The translations under genes were made by a program, and so were the position numbers. From the NCBI RefSeq assembly GCF_004358185.1, contig NZ_SMUV01000071.1, positions 62,001 through 126,000 of the forward strand: 64,000 nucleotides of DNA, read 5' to 3'. Position 1 is the first letter of the stretch. Every line of letters starts with the position of its first letter. The notes under the pieces were generated by a model that saw nothing but the letters and a program-made list of their open reading frames with translations, was not told the origin of the DNA and did not search any database. Of this stretch, positions 26,029 through 35,020 are shown piece by piece. The stretch is from Antarcticimicrobium luteum (GTDB lineage: Bacteria; Pseudomonadota; Alphaproteobacteria; Rhodobacterales; Rhodobacteraceae).

Positions 26029-26424
26029 ATGGGAACTGTCCGTCTTCTGACCGACGAGGAGGCCAGCGCCGAGGCGCTGGCCGTCTTCAACGAGATCCGC
26101 GCGGCGCGCGGCACCGATTACGTCAACAATTTCTGGCGCGCTCTGGCCCACGACCCGGCCCTGCTGCGCGCCACCTGGGACCGGCTGAAACCGGTGATGG
26201 CGCCCGGCGCGCTGGATCCGCTGGTCAAGGAGATGCTCTATGTCGCGGTCTCGATCATCAACAACTGCGATTACTGCATCCATTCCCACACCGCCGCGGC
26301 GCGGACCAAGGGGATGACACCCGAGATGTACGGCGAGCTTTTGGCGGTGGTCGGCATGGCCAGCCAGACCAACGCGCTGGCCAATGGCATGAAGGTGCCG
26401 GTGGACGACGTCTTCAAGGCCTGA
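26029..26424 (+). CDS. carboxymuconolactone decarboxylase / AhpD-like protein
   Basis: 131 residues, all-helical, with the redox motif CDYCIHSHTAAA in the centre, which is the conserved CxxC-x3-H of AhpD-like peroxidase-related proteins. It could be a peroxide-protection protein or an enzyme; the family covers both. Starts two bases after the exported cyclase gene and is surely co-transcribed with it. The partner suggests a role in the same unknown pathway. Confidence 0.82.
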   Translation: MGTVRLLTDEEASAEALAVFNEIRAARGTDYVNNFWRALAHDPALLRATWDRLKPVMAPGALDPLVKEMLYVAVSIINNCDYCIHSHTAAARTKGMTPEMYGELLAVVGMASQTNALANGMKVPVDDVFKA

Positions 26425-26597
26425 CATGGGCACGACAGGGGCCTGAGGCGGACCGGCCGGGACGCCCCGGGGGTCCGCCGCCGCGCGCCTTGCACCGGGC
26501 GCACAGCGGCTATGCGCCCGGATCTCTGGCCGATGCTGCAGGTGCAGCATATGTTTGCTGCGAACATAGAACAGCACGCATTCGCAGGATCTTTCAG

Positions 26598-26804
26598 ATG
26601 GCCTATACCACCCTCGCCGCACCGGCCCCGCTGCCGCGCCTTGCCTTTCCCTTCAAAATTCTGTTCGGCGCTCTGGGCGACAGCCTGTCGCGCGCCCGAC
26701 AGATCACCGCGTTGTCGGAACTGACCGACGACGAGTTGACCGCGCGCGGCCTGCGCCGTGGCGACATCGCGCGCTTTGTCGCGCATGACGATTATTGGCG
26801 CTGA
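26598..26804 (+). CDS. DUF1127 domain small protein
   Basis: 68 residues. The C-terminal DUF1127 pattern is ITALSELTDDELTARGLRRGDIARFVAHD. Small Arg-rich proteins of this kind are abundant in alphaproteobacteria and some affect RNA turnover and phosphate or carbon metabolism. A strong terminator follows. A second DUF1127 gene lies 180 bases further on. Confidence 0.8.
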   Translation: MAYTTLAAPAPLPRLAFPFKILFGALGDSLSRARQITALSELTDDELTARGLRRGDIARFVAHDDYWR

Positions 26805-26831
26805 TCCGCACCCTGATGCCCCGCGATACGT

Positions 26832-26865
26832 GACCCCGCCCTTTCGGCGGGGTCTTTTCTTTTTC
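26832..26865 (+). terminator. rho-independent terminator after first DUF1127 gene
   Basis: Perfect nine-base arms GACCCCGCC / GGCGGGGTC with a CTTTC loop, followed by TTTTCTTTTTC. Confidence 0.9.
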
Positions 26866-26982
26866 TGATGCAATTTAGGGCGTTACGGGAACGCTGCGTT
26901 GCAGCAATTGCAAGGCGGATATGTGGCGGCGCCCTCTAGTCATGTCAGCAATTATGACCAATTATGAGAGCAAGGGAGGCCA

Positions 26983-27234
26983 ATGCGACAAACTCTATTG
27001 AGGAATCAAATGGCACATATTTCGACACAGCCCAGCGCCGGCTTTTCCATTCTCCGCCCCTTTGTGGCCTTCGGTCACGGGTTCATGGCCTGGATGGAAC
27101 GCGTCGCGGTCGCAAATTCGCGGATCGACGAAATCCGCCGCCTGCAATCGCTGAGCGACGAGGACCTGGCCAAGCGCGGCATCGATCGCGATCACATCGT
27201 GTATTACGTCTTCGCCGACCGCATCGGCATCTGA
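26983..27234 (+). CDS. DUF1127 domain small protein (second copy)
   Basis: 83 residues, or 74 if translation starts at the ATG at 27010. The C-terminal block IDEIRRLQSLSDEDLAKRGIDRDHI is the DUF1127 signature. AAGGGAGG before 26983 favours the longer form. It shares the family with the preceding gene, though the N-termini differ, so this is an old paralogue rather than a recent duplication. Confidence 0.8.
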   Translation: MRQTLLRNQMAHISTQPSAGFSILRPFVAFGHGFMAWMERVAVANSRIDEIRRLQSLSDEDLAKRGIDRDHIVYYVFADRIGI

Positions 27235-27266
27235 GTCCGGCCACCGCCAAAGGACCTAATGCCAGA

Positions 27267-27289
27267 ACCGGGGCGGTCGCCGCCCCGGT
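27267..27289. terminator. GC-rich hairpin between convergent genes
   Basis: Ten-base perfect arms (ACCGGGGCGG / CCGCCCCGGT) around a TCG loop between the DUF1127 and DUF900 genes. No T-run follows on either side, so it may act as a bidirectional transcript end only in a weak sense. Confidence 0.4.
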
Positions 27290-27300
27290 CTGCCCGCGCC

Positions 27301-28896
27301 TCAGGGCGCCATAGGCCGCAAGAACACCCGGGCAAGCCCGGCGCGCCGACCGGGATCCGGGACCATGGCGCGCAACAGCTCCAGCGCCCGATCATGCGTC
27401 CGCGCATCCTCTTGCCGCAACCGGGCCAGCACGCCGAGCAGCGCCGGATCCGAACAGATCGCCTCCGCAGGCCGCCAGACCGGCGGGTCGCCCGCCCCGC
27501 CCGGCTCCGGGCGCAGGCCACAGCGCCGTTCCGGCGCGGCATCTCTCCACAACAGCATCGCCATATCCGCCAGCACGGCGGGCGCGGTCAGCATGTCGCC
27601 CTCCAGCATGGAAAGATCGATGCTGTCCGCCGCCGGATCGACCAGGGTCGCCTCGCCGCCCCAGCCAGCGCGCAGGGCGGGACCATAGAGCCTGCGCGGC
27701 ACCGCCATCTGAGCATCGGTTTGCGAGGCGTAGAGCGTGATCCGCTGCACCAGCGGCCGCAGTACCGGCAGCAGCCCGCGGAACCGGTCGGCATCCACGT
27801 CCGGCACGGCGAGGATCAGCTGTCCGAACGGCGGCGCGCCGTCCGGCCCGGCCGCTTCGCCGCGCGCGGCGATCAGTTCGAGCGCGTCGGTCAGCACCTG
27901 CGCGCCCATGCCTCCGGCCAGAAGATGCGGCGGGCGGGCGCCAGGACGCGCCGCCAGCGCCGCGAGCATCCGCGCCAGTATCCGGGCGCTGGCACCGGCG
28001 GCGGCGCTGTCGCCCATGTAGTCGAGCGTCGAGCCCGAGGCCGGCCAGGAAAACAGAACCGGTCGCTCCACCCCGCCCAGCGCCTGCGCCATCAGCGCCG
28101 CCCGGCGCGCCGCCTGCTCGAACCGGGTGGCGGCGCCTGGCACATAGACCAGCGTGCCCTGCCCCGACGCGGCGTCCAGCCGGGCGGTCCAGTCCGCCTG
28201 TGCCATCGGCTGCACCGCACGCAATTTGGAATAATCCTGCGGCATCTGCCGGACCGGGCGGGACACGGTGGCAACGCCCCAGTCAGGCGCGCCGCGCCCG
28301 TCCCCATAGTAAAGCGGCGCGTCGATCTCTCCGCTGATCCCGCGATCTGTCGCGTAATAGACCGATATGGTTTGGAAATTCTCCGCAGCCAGAGGCGCGG
28401 CCAGCGCCGGGGCGGCGACGCCCAGCACCTCGGACAGTCTGGCAATTTCATCTGCCGTCCGGGTCAGGTCCTGCGGCGCGGCGCCAGAGCTGCGCTGTTC
28501 GGCATACATCGCCAGAAGGCTGTCGCGCGCCGCCCTGTCCTGCCCGGTGTCGTTCAGCAGAGCCGCCGCCTCGGCATAGACCGGCAGCGGGTCGAACCCC
28601 AGATAGTCGCGGCTCGACACGGCAAGATCGGCAAGTCTGGCGATGGCCTGGGCGGCCTGGTCCACCTGCCCGCCTTCGATCAGCAGCCCGGCCGCCATGC
28701 GATAAAGATCATAGATCGGGCGCGGATCGGGGCCTGGATCGCTGGTCAGTTCGGCGATCCTGTTCAGCGCCGCGTCGGGATCGACCTCGGCCAGATAGGG
28801 GAGCGTGGCAAAGCTGTCCGCGACCTGAGCGCGGGGCGCGGACGCGGCGGTGCCAAACGCGAGGGCGAGCAGCAGGACGGGGGCGAGACGGGGCAT
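27301..28896 (-). CDS. DUF900-type alpha/beta hydrolase with signal peptide
   Basis: 531 residues. A signal peptide (PRLAPVLLLALAFGTAAS) is followed by a helical, TPR-like region to about residue 180, then a hydrolase domain beginning ISVYYATDRGISGEI, the usual opening of DUF900 proteins. The expected nucleophile region reads LLAGGMGAQVL; the family's usual GHSMG serine appears replaced by G-M-G, so catalytic activity is doubtful. Envelope location. GGAAGGAA precedes the start at 28896. Function unknown. Confidence 0.72.
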   Translation of the reverse strand: MPRLAPVLLLALAFGTAASAPRAQVADSFATLPYLAEVDPDAALNRIAELTSDPGPDPRPIYDLYRMAAGLLIEGGQVDQAAQAIARLADLAVSSRDYLGFDPLPVYAEAAALLNDTGQDRAARDSLLAMYAEQRSSGAAPQDLTRTADEIARLSEVLGVAAPALAAPLAAENFQTISVYYATDRGISGEIDAPLYYGDGRGAPDWGVATVSRPVRQMPQDYSKLRAVQPMAQADWTARLDAASGQGTLVYVPGAATRFEQAARRAALMAQALGGVERPVLFSWPASGSTLDYMGDSAAAGASARILARMLAALAARPGARPPHLLAGGMGAQVLTDALELIAARGEAAGPDGAPPFGQLILAVPDVDADRFRGLLPVLRPLVQRITLYASQTDAQMAVPRRLYGPALRAGWGGEATLVDPAADSIDLSMLEGDMLTAPAVLADMAMLLWRDAAPERRCGLRPEPGGAGDPPVWRPAEAICSDPALLGVLARLRQEDARTHDRALELLRAMVPDPGRRAGLARVFLRPMAP

Positions 28897-29135
28897 ATCG
28901 GTGTTCCTTCCCTGCGAAGGCCTGCCCCATTCATCCCACCGCGGCGGCGAAACCGCCAGCCCGAATTGGGGAGTCTCGGGCCGGTTTTGTACGGTCGCGC
29001 CGGTCGGCACAGACGCGGGATTTGCACTTGCCCCGGCGTGCCGGAGTCCGCAGAACTGGGCAGGACGGATCGGAGGAGGTCGGAGCGGTCGCGTTACGCG
29101 AAATCTCAAAAAACGGATTTTTCGTTACATTTCCC

Positions 29136-29164
29136 TTGCCCCGAATCATCTCCGGTCGTAATCA
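29136..29164 (+). promoter_or_regulatory. putative promoter of the paaJ-ABCDE operon
   Basis: TTGCCC (29136-29141), 17 bases, TAATCA (29159-29164). The PaaR-type palindrome begins at the last base of this -10, where a repressor would block initiation. The rest of the 318-base gap 28897-29214 shows nothing else. Confidence 0.35.
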
Positions 29165-29178
29165 CCGACCAATCGGTC
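29164..29178. promoter_or_regulatory. putative PaaR operator upstream of paaJ
   Basis: ACCGACCAATCGGTC, with GACC/GGTC arms. Shares ACCGACC-CGGTC with the site at 38786-38800 between paaG and paaZ, with identical spacing. A TetR-type regulator gene (paaR) lies between them. Confidence 0.6.
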
Positions 29179-29214
29179 GCCTATTGACAACCGAAAGACT
29201 GGAGAACCGAACCT

Positions 29215-30417
29215 ATGGACGCCTTCATCTGCGACGCCCAACGCACCCCGATCGGACGCTATGGCGGGGCGCTGTCCCAGGTCCGCACCGACGACCTTGC
29301 CGCGATCCCGATCGCCGCGCTGATGGAGCGGAACCCGCAGGTCGACTGGGCCAGCCTCGATGACGTGATTTATGGCGATGCCAATCAGGCCGGCGAGGAC
29401 AACCGCAACGTCGCGCGCATGGCCGCCCTGCTGGCCGGTCTGCCGGTGGAGGTGCCGGGCACCACGGTGAACCGTCTTTGCGCCAGCGGCATGGACGCCG
29501 TCGGCATGGCCGCCCGCGCCATCCGCGCCGGCGACTATGACATGGCGATTGCCGGCGGGGTCGAGAGCATGAGCCGCGCCCCCTTCGTGATGCCCAAGGC
29601 GACCACGGCGTTCAGCCGCGCCAATGCGGTCTATGACACCACAATCGGCTGGCGTTTCGTCAACCCGAAGATGAAGGCGCAATACGGTGTCGATTCGATG
29701 CCGCAGACCGCCGACAACGTGGCCGCCGATTACAATATCAACCGCGCCGATCAGGACGCCTTCGCCGCCCGCAGCCAGGCCCGCTGGGCCGCCGCGCATG
29801 ACGCCGGTGTCTTTGCTGAGGAGATCACCCCGGTCAGCATCCCGCAACGCAAGGGCGATCCGCTTGTCGTCGATACCGACGAGCATCCGCGCCCGGGCAC
29901 CGGGCCGGAACAGCTCGCCAAGCTGCGCGGCGTCAACGGCCCCGATCTGAGCGTGACCGCCGGCAACGCCTCGGGCGTCAATGACGGCGCCGCGGCGCTG
30001 CTGCTGGCCAATGAGGCCACGGCGGCCAGGAACGGGATGACCCCGATCGCCCGCGTGGTGGCGATGGCCGCCGCCGGCGTCCAGCCCCGCGTGATGGGCA
30101 TCGGGCCGGTTCCCGCCAGCCGCAAGGTGCTGGCGCGCGCCGGACTCACCATCGGGCAGATGGATGTGATAGAGTTGAACGAGGCCTTTGCCAGCCAGGG
30201 CCTTGCCACCCTGCGCGAGCTGGGCGTGGCCGATGATGCGGCGCATGTGAACCCCAACGGCGGCGCCATCGCCATCGGCCACCCGCTGGGCATGTCGGGC
30301 GCGCGGCTGGTGATGACGGCGGCCTATCAGTTGAAACGCACCGGCGGGCGCTATGCGCTCTGCACCATGTGCGTCGGAGTTGGACAGGGCGCCGCCCTGA
30401 TCCTTGAACGCGTGTAA
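29215..30417 (+). CDS. paaJ: 3-oxoadipyl-CoA/3-oxo-5,6-dehydrosuberyl-CoA thiolase
   Basis: 400-residue type II thiolase, the usual length. The acyl-enzyme cysteine is C89 in [11 protein letters not shown], the general base histidine H356 in [10 protein letters not shown], and the second cysteine C386 in [10 protein letters not shown]. Cleaves 3-oxo-5,6-dehydrosuberyl-CoA and 3-oxoadipyl-CoA, the last step of phenylacetate degradation, to acetyl-CoA and succinyl-CoA. First gene of the operon, twenty bases before paaA. PcaF would look alike; the paa context decides. Confidence 0.92.
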   Translation: MDAFICDAQRTPIGRYGGALSQVRTDDLAAIPIAALMERNPQVDWASLDDVIYGDANQAGEDNRNVARMAALLAGLPVEVPGTTVNRLCASGMDAVGMAARAIRAGDYDMAIAGGVESMSRAPFVMPKATTAFSRANAVYDTTIGWRFVNPKMKAQYGVDSMPQTADNVAADYNINRADQDAFAARSQARWAAAHDAGVFAEEITPVSIPQRKGDPLVVDTDEHPRPGTGPEQLAKLRGVNGPDLSVTAGNASGVNDGAAALLLANEATAARNGMTPIARVVAMAAAGVQPRVMGIGPVPASRKVLARAGLTIGQMDVIELNEAFASQGLATLRELGVADDAAHVNPNGGAIAIGHPLGMSGARLVMTAAYQLKRTGGRYALCTMCVGVGQGAALILERV

Positions 30418-30436
30418 CCCCGGGAGGAGACCTGAG

Positions 30437-31429
30437 ATGTATGCACAGATGATCAAGACCGCCGGAACCGGCGTCAAATCCCCCGAGGAGATGACCGAGG
30501 AGGAACGCAAGTTCCAGGCGCGCGTCGATGCGAACGAAAAGATCGAGCCCAAGGACTGGATGCCCGACGATTACCGCGCCACGCTGATCCGGCAGATCGG
30601 CCAGCACGCGCATTCGGAAATCGTCGGCCAGCTGCCCGAGGGCAACTGGATCACCCGCGCGCCGACGCTGGAGCGCAAGGCGATCCTGCTGGCCAAGGTG
30701 CAGGACGAGGCGGGCCATGGCCTGTATCTCTACTGCGCCGCCGAAACGCTGGGCGTCAGCCGCGATGAGCTGACCGAGGATCTGCTTTCGGGCAAGATGA
30801 AATACAGCTCGATCTTCAACTATCCGACGCTGACCTGGGCCGATATCGGCGCGGTGGGCTGGCTGGTCGACGGCGCCGCGATCATGAATCAGGTGCCGCT
30901 GCAGCGGACCTCGTTCGGGCCCTATTCCCGCGCGATGATCCGCATCTGCAAGGAAGAGTCGTTCCACCAGCGCCAGGGCTATGACATCATGATGAAGATG
31001 GCCCGGGGCACCGAGGCGCAGAAGCGGATGGCCCAGGATGCGATCAACCGGCTGTGGTATCCGTCGCTGATGATGTTCGGCCCCTCGGACAAGGAGTCGG
31101 TGCACAGCGGGCAGTCGATGGCCTGGCGGATCAAGATCAACACCAACGACGAGCTGCGGCAGAAATTCGTCGATCAGACCGTGCCGCAGGCAGAGTATCT
31201 GGGCCTGACCATTCCCGACGAGAACCTGAAGTGGAACGAGGAGCGCGGGCATTACGATTTCTCCGAGCCCGACTGGAAGGAATTCTTTGACGTGCTCAAG
31301 GGCAACGGCCCGTGCAACACCGACCGGCTGACCGCGCGCCAAGAGGCGTGGAGCGACGGCAAATGGGTGCGCGACGCCATGCTCGCCCATGCCCGCAAGA
31401 AAGCCGCCGCAAAGGTCGCGGCAGAGTAA
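30437..31429 (+). CDS. paaA: 1,2-phenylacetyl-CoA epoxidase, catalytic subunit A
   Basis: 330 residues, full length. The diiron ligands lie in [11 protein letters not shown] (E91, H94) and [13 protein letters not shown] further on. With PaaC it forms the oxygenase core that epoxidises the ring of phenylacetyl-CoA. GGAGGAG precedes the start. Followed in order by paaB, C, D and E, the standard epoxidase operon. Confidence 0.95.
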   Translation: MYAQMIKTAGTGVKSPEEMTEEERKFQARVDANEKIEPKDWMPDDYRATLIRQIGQHAHSEIVGQLPEGNWITRAPTLERKAILLAKVQDEAGHGLYLYCAAETLGVSRDELTEDLLSGKMKYSSIFNYPTLTWADIGAVGWLVDGAAIMNQVPLQRTSFGPYSRAMIRICKEESFHQRQGYDIMMKMARGTEAQKRMAQDAINRLWYPSLMMFGPSDKESVHSGQSMAWRIKINTNDELRQKFVDQTVPQAEYLGLTIPDENLKWNEERGHYDFSEPDWKEFFDVLKGNGPCNTDRLTARQEAWSDGKWVRDAMLAHARKKAAAKVAAE

Positions 31430-31526
31430 GTGAGTAAGTGACCGGATCGGCGGGCAGTCCGGCCCGCCGGCCCCAGACCCAGTTCCCGGCGCGGCGCAGA
31501 GCCGGCCGGTGCCAGGAGGAGACCCC

Positions 31527-31811
31527 ATGAAAAACGAATGGCCCCTTTGGGAAGTATTCATCCGCGGCCAGCACGGCATGTCGCACCGCCACGTCGGCAG
31601 CCTGCACGCGCCCGATGCCGAGATGGCGATCAAGAACGCCCGCGACGTCTATACCCGCCGCAACGAGGGCGTGAGCATCTGGGTGGTCGAGGCGCGCCAC
31701 ATCGCCGCCTCCTCGCCCAGCGACAAGGGCCCGCTGTATGAGCCGAGCGAATCCAAGGTCTATCGCCACCCGACCTTTTTCGACATCCCCGACGAAGTGG
31801 GGGCGATGTAA
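31527..31811 (+). CDS. paaB: 1,2-phenylacetyl-CoA epoxidase subunit B
   Basis: 94 residues, the usual PaaB length: NEWPLWEVFIRGQHGMSHRH at the start and EARHIAASSPSDKGPLYEPS in the middle are characteristic. A small structural subunit thought to bridge the oxygenase dimers. Its stop overlaps the paaC start (TAATG). Confidence 0.94.
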   Translation: MKNEWPLWEVFIRGQHGMSHRHVGSLHAPDAEMAIKNARDVYTRRNEGVSIWVVEARHIAASSPSDKGPLYEPSESKVYRHPTFFDIPDEVGAM

Positions 31812-32572
31812 TGACCCGGGACGAGGCTCTGTTTGAATTCTGCCTGCGGATGGGGGACAGCACCCTGGTGCTGGGCCACCGGGTCAGCGAGTGGTGCGGC
31901 CACGCGCCGGTGCTGGAAGAGGATATCGCGCTGGCCAATACCGCGCTGGACCTGATCGGTCAGACCCAGCTCTGGCTGGGGCTTGCGGGCGAGGTCGAGG
32001 GCAAGGGCCGCGACGCGGACCAGCTGGCCTTTCTTCGCGACGCTTGGGATTTCCGCAACCTGCTGCTGACCGAGGTGCCGAACGGCGATTTCGGCCGCAC
32101 ACTGATGCGCCAATTCCTGTTCGACGCCTGGCATTCGGTCTATCTGGCCCGGCTGCTGAAAAGCAGCGACAAGCGCATCGCCGACATTGCCGAGAAGGCC
32201 AGCAAGGAAGTGGCCTATCACCTGGAACGCTCGGCCGACACGGTGGTGGCGCTGGGCGACGGCACCGAGGAAAGCCATCAGCGGATGGAGGCGGCGCTGG
32301 CCTACCTGTGGCCTTATGTGGGCGAGATGTTCGCCGGCGATGCGGTCGACGCGGCGATGGCCGAGGCCGGGATCGCCCCCGATCCGGCCGGTCTGCGTGA
32401 GGAATACGATGCGCTGGTTGGCCGGGTGCTGGCCGAGGCGACGCTGGAGATGCCCGAGAGCCGTTTTGCCCACAAGGGCGGGCGCAACGGGGCGATGCAT
32501 ACCGAACATCTGGGCCACATCCTGACCCAGATGCAGTGGCTGCAGCGGGCCTATCCCGGCGCCAGCTGGTAA
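31811..32572 (+). CDS. paaC: 1,2-phenylacetyl-CoA epoxidase, structural subunit C
   Basis: 253 residues of the PaaC ferritin-like fold; RMGDSTLVLGHRVSEWCGHAP, LANTALDLIGQTQLWL and ERSADTVVALGDGTEESH are recognisable. Supports the catalytic PaaA subunit but normally binds no iron. One-base overlap with paaB and five bases before paaD. Confidence 0.94.
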   Translation: MTRDEALFEFCLRMGDSTLVLGHRVSEWCGHAPVLEEDIALANTALDLIGQTQLWLGLAGEVEGKGRDADQLAFLRDAWDFRNLLLTEVPNGDFGRTLMRQFLFDAWHSVYLARLLKSSDKRIADIAEKASKEVAYHLERSADTVVALGDGTEESHQRMEAALAYLWPYVGEMFAGDAVDAAMAEAGIAPDPAGLREEYDALVGRVLAEATLEMPESRFAHKGGRNGAMHTEHLGHILTQMQWLQRAYPGASW

Positions 32573-32577
32573 GAACG

Positions 32578-33039
32578 ATGACACATCCAAGCGTCGATCA
32601 GGTCTGGGACTGGCTGTCCGCCGTCCCGGACCCCGAGATCCCTGTGATCTCGCTTACCGATCTGGGCATCATCCGCGATGTGGCCTGGCAAGGCGACACG
32701 CTGGTCGTGACGGTCACGCCGACCTATTCGGGCTGCCCCGCCACCTCGATCATCAATCTCGATATCGAGACCGCGCTGCGCGGCCACGGCATCGAACAGA
32801 TCGAGCTGAAGCGCCAGCTGTCGCCGGCCTGGACCACCGACTGGCTGTCGGAACAGGGCCGCGCAAAGCTGGAGGAGTACGGCATCGCGCCGCCCCAGCC
32901 CGCCGGTGGCCCGGACCAATGCCCGCATTGCGGGTCCGAGAACGTCGAGAAGGTCAGCCAGTTCGGCTCGACCCCCTGCAAGGCCACCTGGCGCTGCAAG
33001 GACTGTCTCGAACCCTTCGATTATTTCAAGTGCATCTGA
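32578..33039 (+). CDS. paaD: phenylacetyl-CoA epoxidase assembly protein PaaD (SUF/MIP18 type)
   Basis: 153 residues. N-terminal DUF59/MIP18-like domain (AVPDPEIPVISLTDLGIIRDV; YSGCPATSIINLDIE) and a C-terminal zinc ribbon CPHCGSENVEKVSQFG...CKATWRCKDC. Needed for iron-sulfur delivery to the epoxidase system. Immediately after paaC. Confidence 0.93.
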   Translation: MTHPSVDQVWDWLSAVPDPEIPVISLTDLGIIRDVAWQGDTLVVTVTPTYSGCPATSIINLDIETALRGHGIEQIELKRQLSPAWTTDWLSEQGRAKLEEYGIAPPQPAGGPDQCPHCGSENVEKVSQFGSTPCKATWRCKDCLEPFDYFKCI

Positions 33040-33049
33040 GGAGAAGCAG

Positions 33050-34123
33050 ATGGCGCGTTTCCACGATCTGACCGTGACCGATATCCACAAGACCATCCGC
33101 GACGCGGTGGTGGTCACGCTGAAACCGCAGCAGGGCGACGAGGCCGCCTTTGATTTCATCCAAGGCCAATACCTGACCTTCCGCCACGAATTCGACGGCG
33201 AGGAGCTGCGGCGCAGCTACTCGATCTGCGCCGGCAAGGACGACGGTCTCTTGCAGGTGGGGATCAAGCGGGTGGATGGCGGCGCCTTCTCGACCTGGGC
33301 CAACGAAGATCTGAAGGTCGGCGACCGGGTCGAGGCGATGGCGCCGATGGGCACCTTTCACACTCCGATCGACCCGAACGCCGAGCGGAGCTATCTTGGG
33401 TTTGCCGGTGGCTCGGGCATCACCCCGGTGCTGTCGATCCTCAAGACCACCCTGTCGCGCGAGCCGAAATCCTCGTTCACGCTGGTCTATGCCAACAAGG
33501 GCGTGAACACGATCATGTTCCGCGAAGAACTGGAGGATCTCAAGAACCTCTACATGGGCCGGCTGAACATCATCCACATCCTCGAGACCGACGCGCAGGA
33601 CATCGACCTGTTCACCGGCCTGGTGACGCAGGAGAAATGCGGCGAGCTGTTCCAGCACTGGATCGACATCGAAAACGTCGACACGGCGTTTATCTGCGGG
33701 CCCGAGCCGATGATGCTGGGCATCGCCGCGGCGCTGCGCGCGCATGGGTTGACCGACGCCCAGATCAAGTTCGAGCTTTTCGCCAGCGCCCAGCCGGGGC
33801 GGCTGAAGCGCAAGGCGGTCAGCAAGGACGCCGCCAGCGGCGCCAATCAGACCAAGGCATCGATCACGCTGGACGGAGCGACCCAGACCATCACCATGGG
33901 CAAGGACACCTCGATCCTCGACGCCGCGCTGGAGAATGCGATGGACGCGCCCTATGCCTGCAAGGCGGGGGTCTGCTCGACCTGCCGCTGCCGGGTGATC
34001 GAGGGCGAGGTCGAGATGGTCGCCAACCACGCGCTGGAGGACTACGAGGTCGAGAAGGGCTATGTGCTGTCGTGCCAGTCCTATCCGCTGACCGATACCG
34101 TCACGGTCGATTACGACCAGTAA
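33050..34123 (+). CDS. paaE: phenylacetyl-CoA epoxidase reductase subunit E
   Basis: 357 residues: flavin domain with RRSYSICAGKDDG, NAD(P) domain with FAGGSGITPVLSIL, and a C-terminal plant-type [2Fe-2S] domain with CKAGVCSTCRC and a distant LSCQ cysteine. Passes electrons from NADPH to PaaA. Ten bases after paaD; full length. Confidence 0.95.
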   Translation: MARFHDLTVTDIHKTIRDAVVVTLKPQQGDEAAFDFIQGQYLTFRHEFDGEELRRSYSICAGKDDGLLQVGIKRVDGGAFSTWANEDLKVGDRVEAMAPMGTFHTPIDPNAERSYLGFAGGSGITPVLSILKTTLSREPKSSFTLVYANKGVNTIMFREELEDLKNLYMGRLNIIHILETDAQDIDLFTGLVTQEKCGELFQHWIDIENVDTAFICGPEPMMLGIAAALRAHGLTDAQIKFELFASAQPGRLKRKAVSKDAASGANQTKASITLDGATQTITMGKDTSILDAALENAMDAPYACKAGVCSTCRCRVIEGEVEMVANHALEDYEVEKGYVLSCQSYPLTDTVTVDYDQ

Positions 34124-34135
34124 GGGAGGCTGACC

Positions 34136-34894
34136 ATGGCCGAAGACATGAGCATTGCGAGTTACCTCGCACAGGGCGGGGTTCTGACCAACCCGGCCAA
34201 CGTGCCGCCACGCTATCGCGCCGAGCTGATGAAGCTGATGGCGACCTTTGTCGACAGCGAACTGGCCGGCGCGGCGGGCTTCGCCGACATCATCAACGAG
34301 GGCCCCGGCATCAAGGAGCGGATCGCGGCCGCCAAGATCGTGCTGGAAAAGACCGACAACGCCGACCGGGTGCTGCGCATCATGGGCGATTTCGGCGCCG
34401 ATACCGACCGCTATGCCAATCACCACCCCTGGGCGGCAAGGCTGGAGCGCGGCGCCGATATCGGCACCTCGCGCACCGAGCGGGACATGCGGCTCGCCGT
34501 GTTCAACTACCCGCTGGAGGGTTGGGCCGACGCGGTGGTGATGAACCTGCTGATGGGCCGCGCGGTGGCGGTGCAGATGGCCGAGTTCTCGTTGGTCTCC
34601 TACCAGCCGCTGGCCGAGGCCTTCCGCGCCATCGCGCCGATCGAGGCGCGCCATGCCGAACTGGCCGAGGAGGGCGTGATCAAGCTGATGCAGCGTGGCG
34701 AAACCGCCCTGCAGGACAGCGTCGCCTATTGGTGGCCGCGGGTGGCGGCGAGCTTCGGCTCCACCACCTCGACCAAGGCGGAGAGCCTGAAGGCGATGGG
34801 GCTGCGGCGGGCGAGCAATGCCGAGCTGAAGGCGCGTTGGGAGGCTGAGGCCGGCGCCGTTCTGACCCGGCTGGGGTTGGCGATTCCGGCGTAA
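34136..34894 (+). CDS. PaaA/PaaC-family protein of unknown role in the paa operon
   Basis: 252 residues of the phenylacetic acid catabolic (PaaA/PaaC) ferritin-like family. E42 (SELAG) and the second metal motif EARH (E170, H173) are retained, but the first ExxH expected near EKTDNADRVL has become D-N-A-D, so a full diiron site is unlikely. It is separated from paaE by 12 bases with its own AGGGAGG ribosome site and ends before the operon terminator, so it is co-expressed with the epoxidase. Not part of the textbook five-subunit set; it may be an accessory or alternative subunit. Confidence 0.7.
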   Translation: MAEDMSIASYLAQGGVLTNPANVPPRYRAELMKLMATFVDSELAGAAGFADIINEGPGIKERIAAAKIVLEKTDNADRVLRIMGDFGADTDRYANHHPWAARLERGADIGTSRTERDMRLAVFNYPLEGWADAVVMNLLMGRAVAVQMAEFSLVSYQPLAEAFRAIAPIEARHAELAEEGVIKLMQRGETALQDSVAYWWPRVAASFGSTTSTKAESLKAMGLRRASNAELKARWEAEAGAVLTRLGLAIPA

Positions 34895-34921
34895 GAGGCC
34901 GGTCACATCTTGAGTATGGAG

Positions 34922-34954
34922 CAGCCCGGCCCTTGTGCCGGGTTGTTTCGTTTT
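34922..34954 (+). terminator. rho-independent terminator of the paaJ-ABCDE operon
   Basis: Nine-base arms CAGCCCGGC / GCCGGGTTG (one G-T pair) with a CCTTGT loop, followed by TTTCGTTTT. Confidence 0.8.
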
Positions 34955-35020
34955 GTGTGTGAATAAGTGGGGTAGCTTCAGAACAGGCGCGGTCCTGATG
35001 ACGCTTGACGCCGAGGCGGA

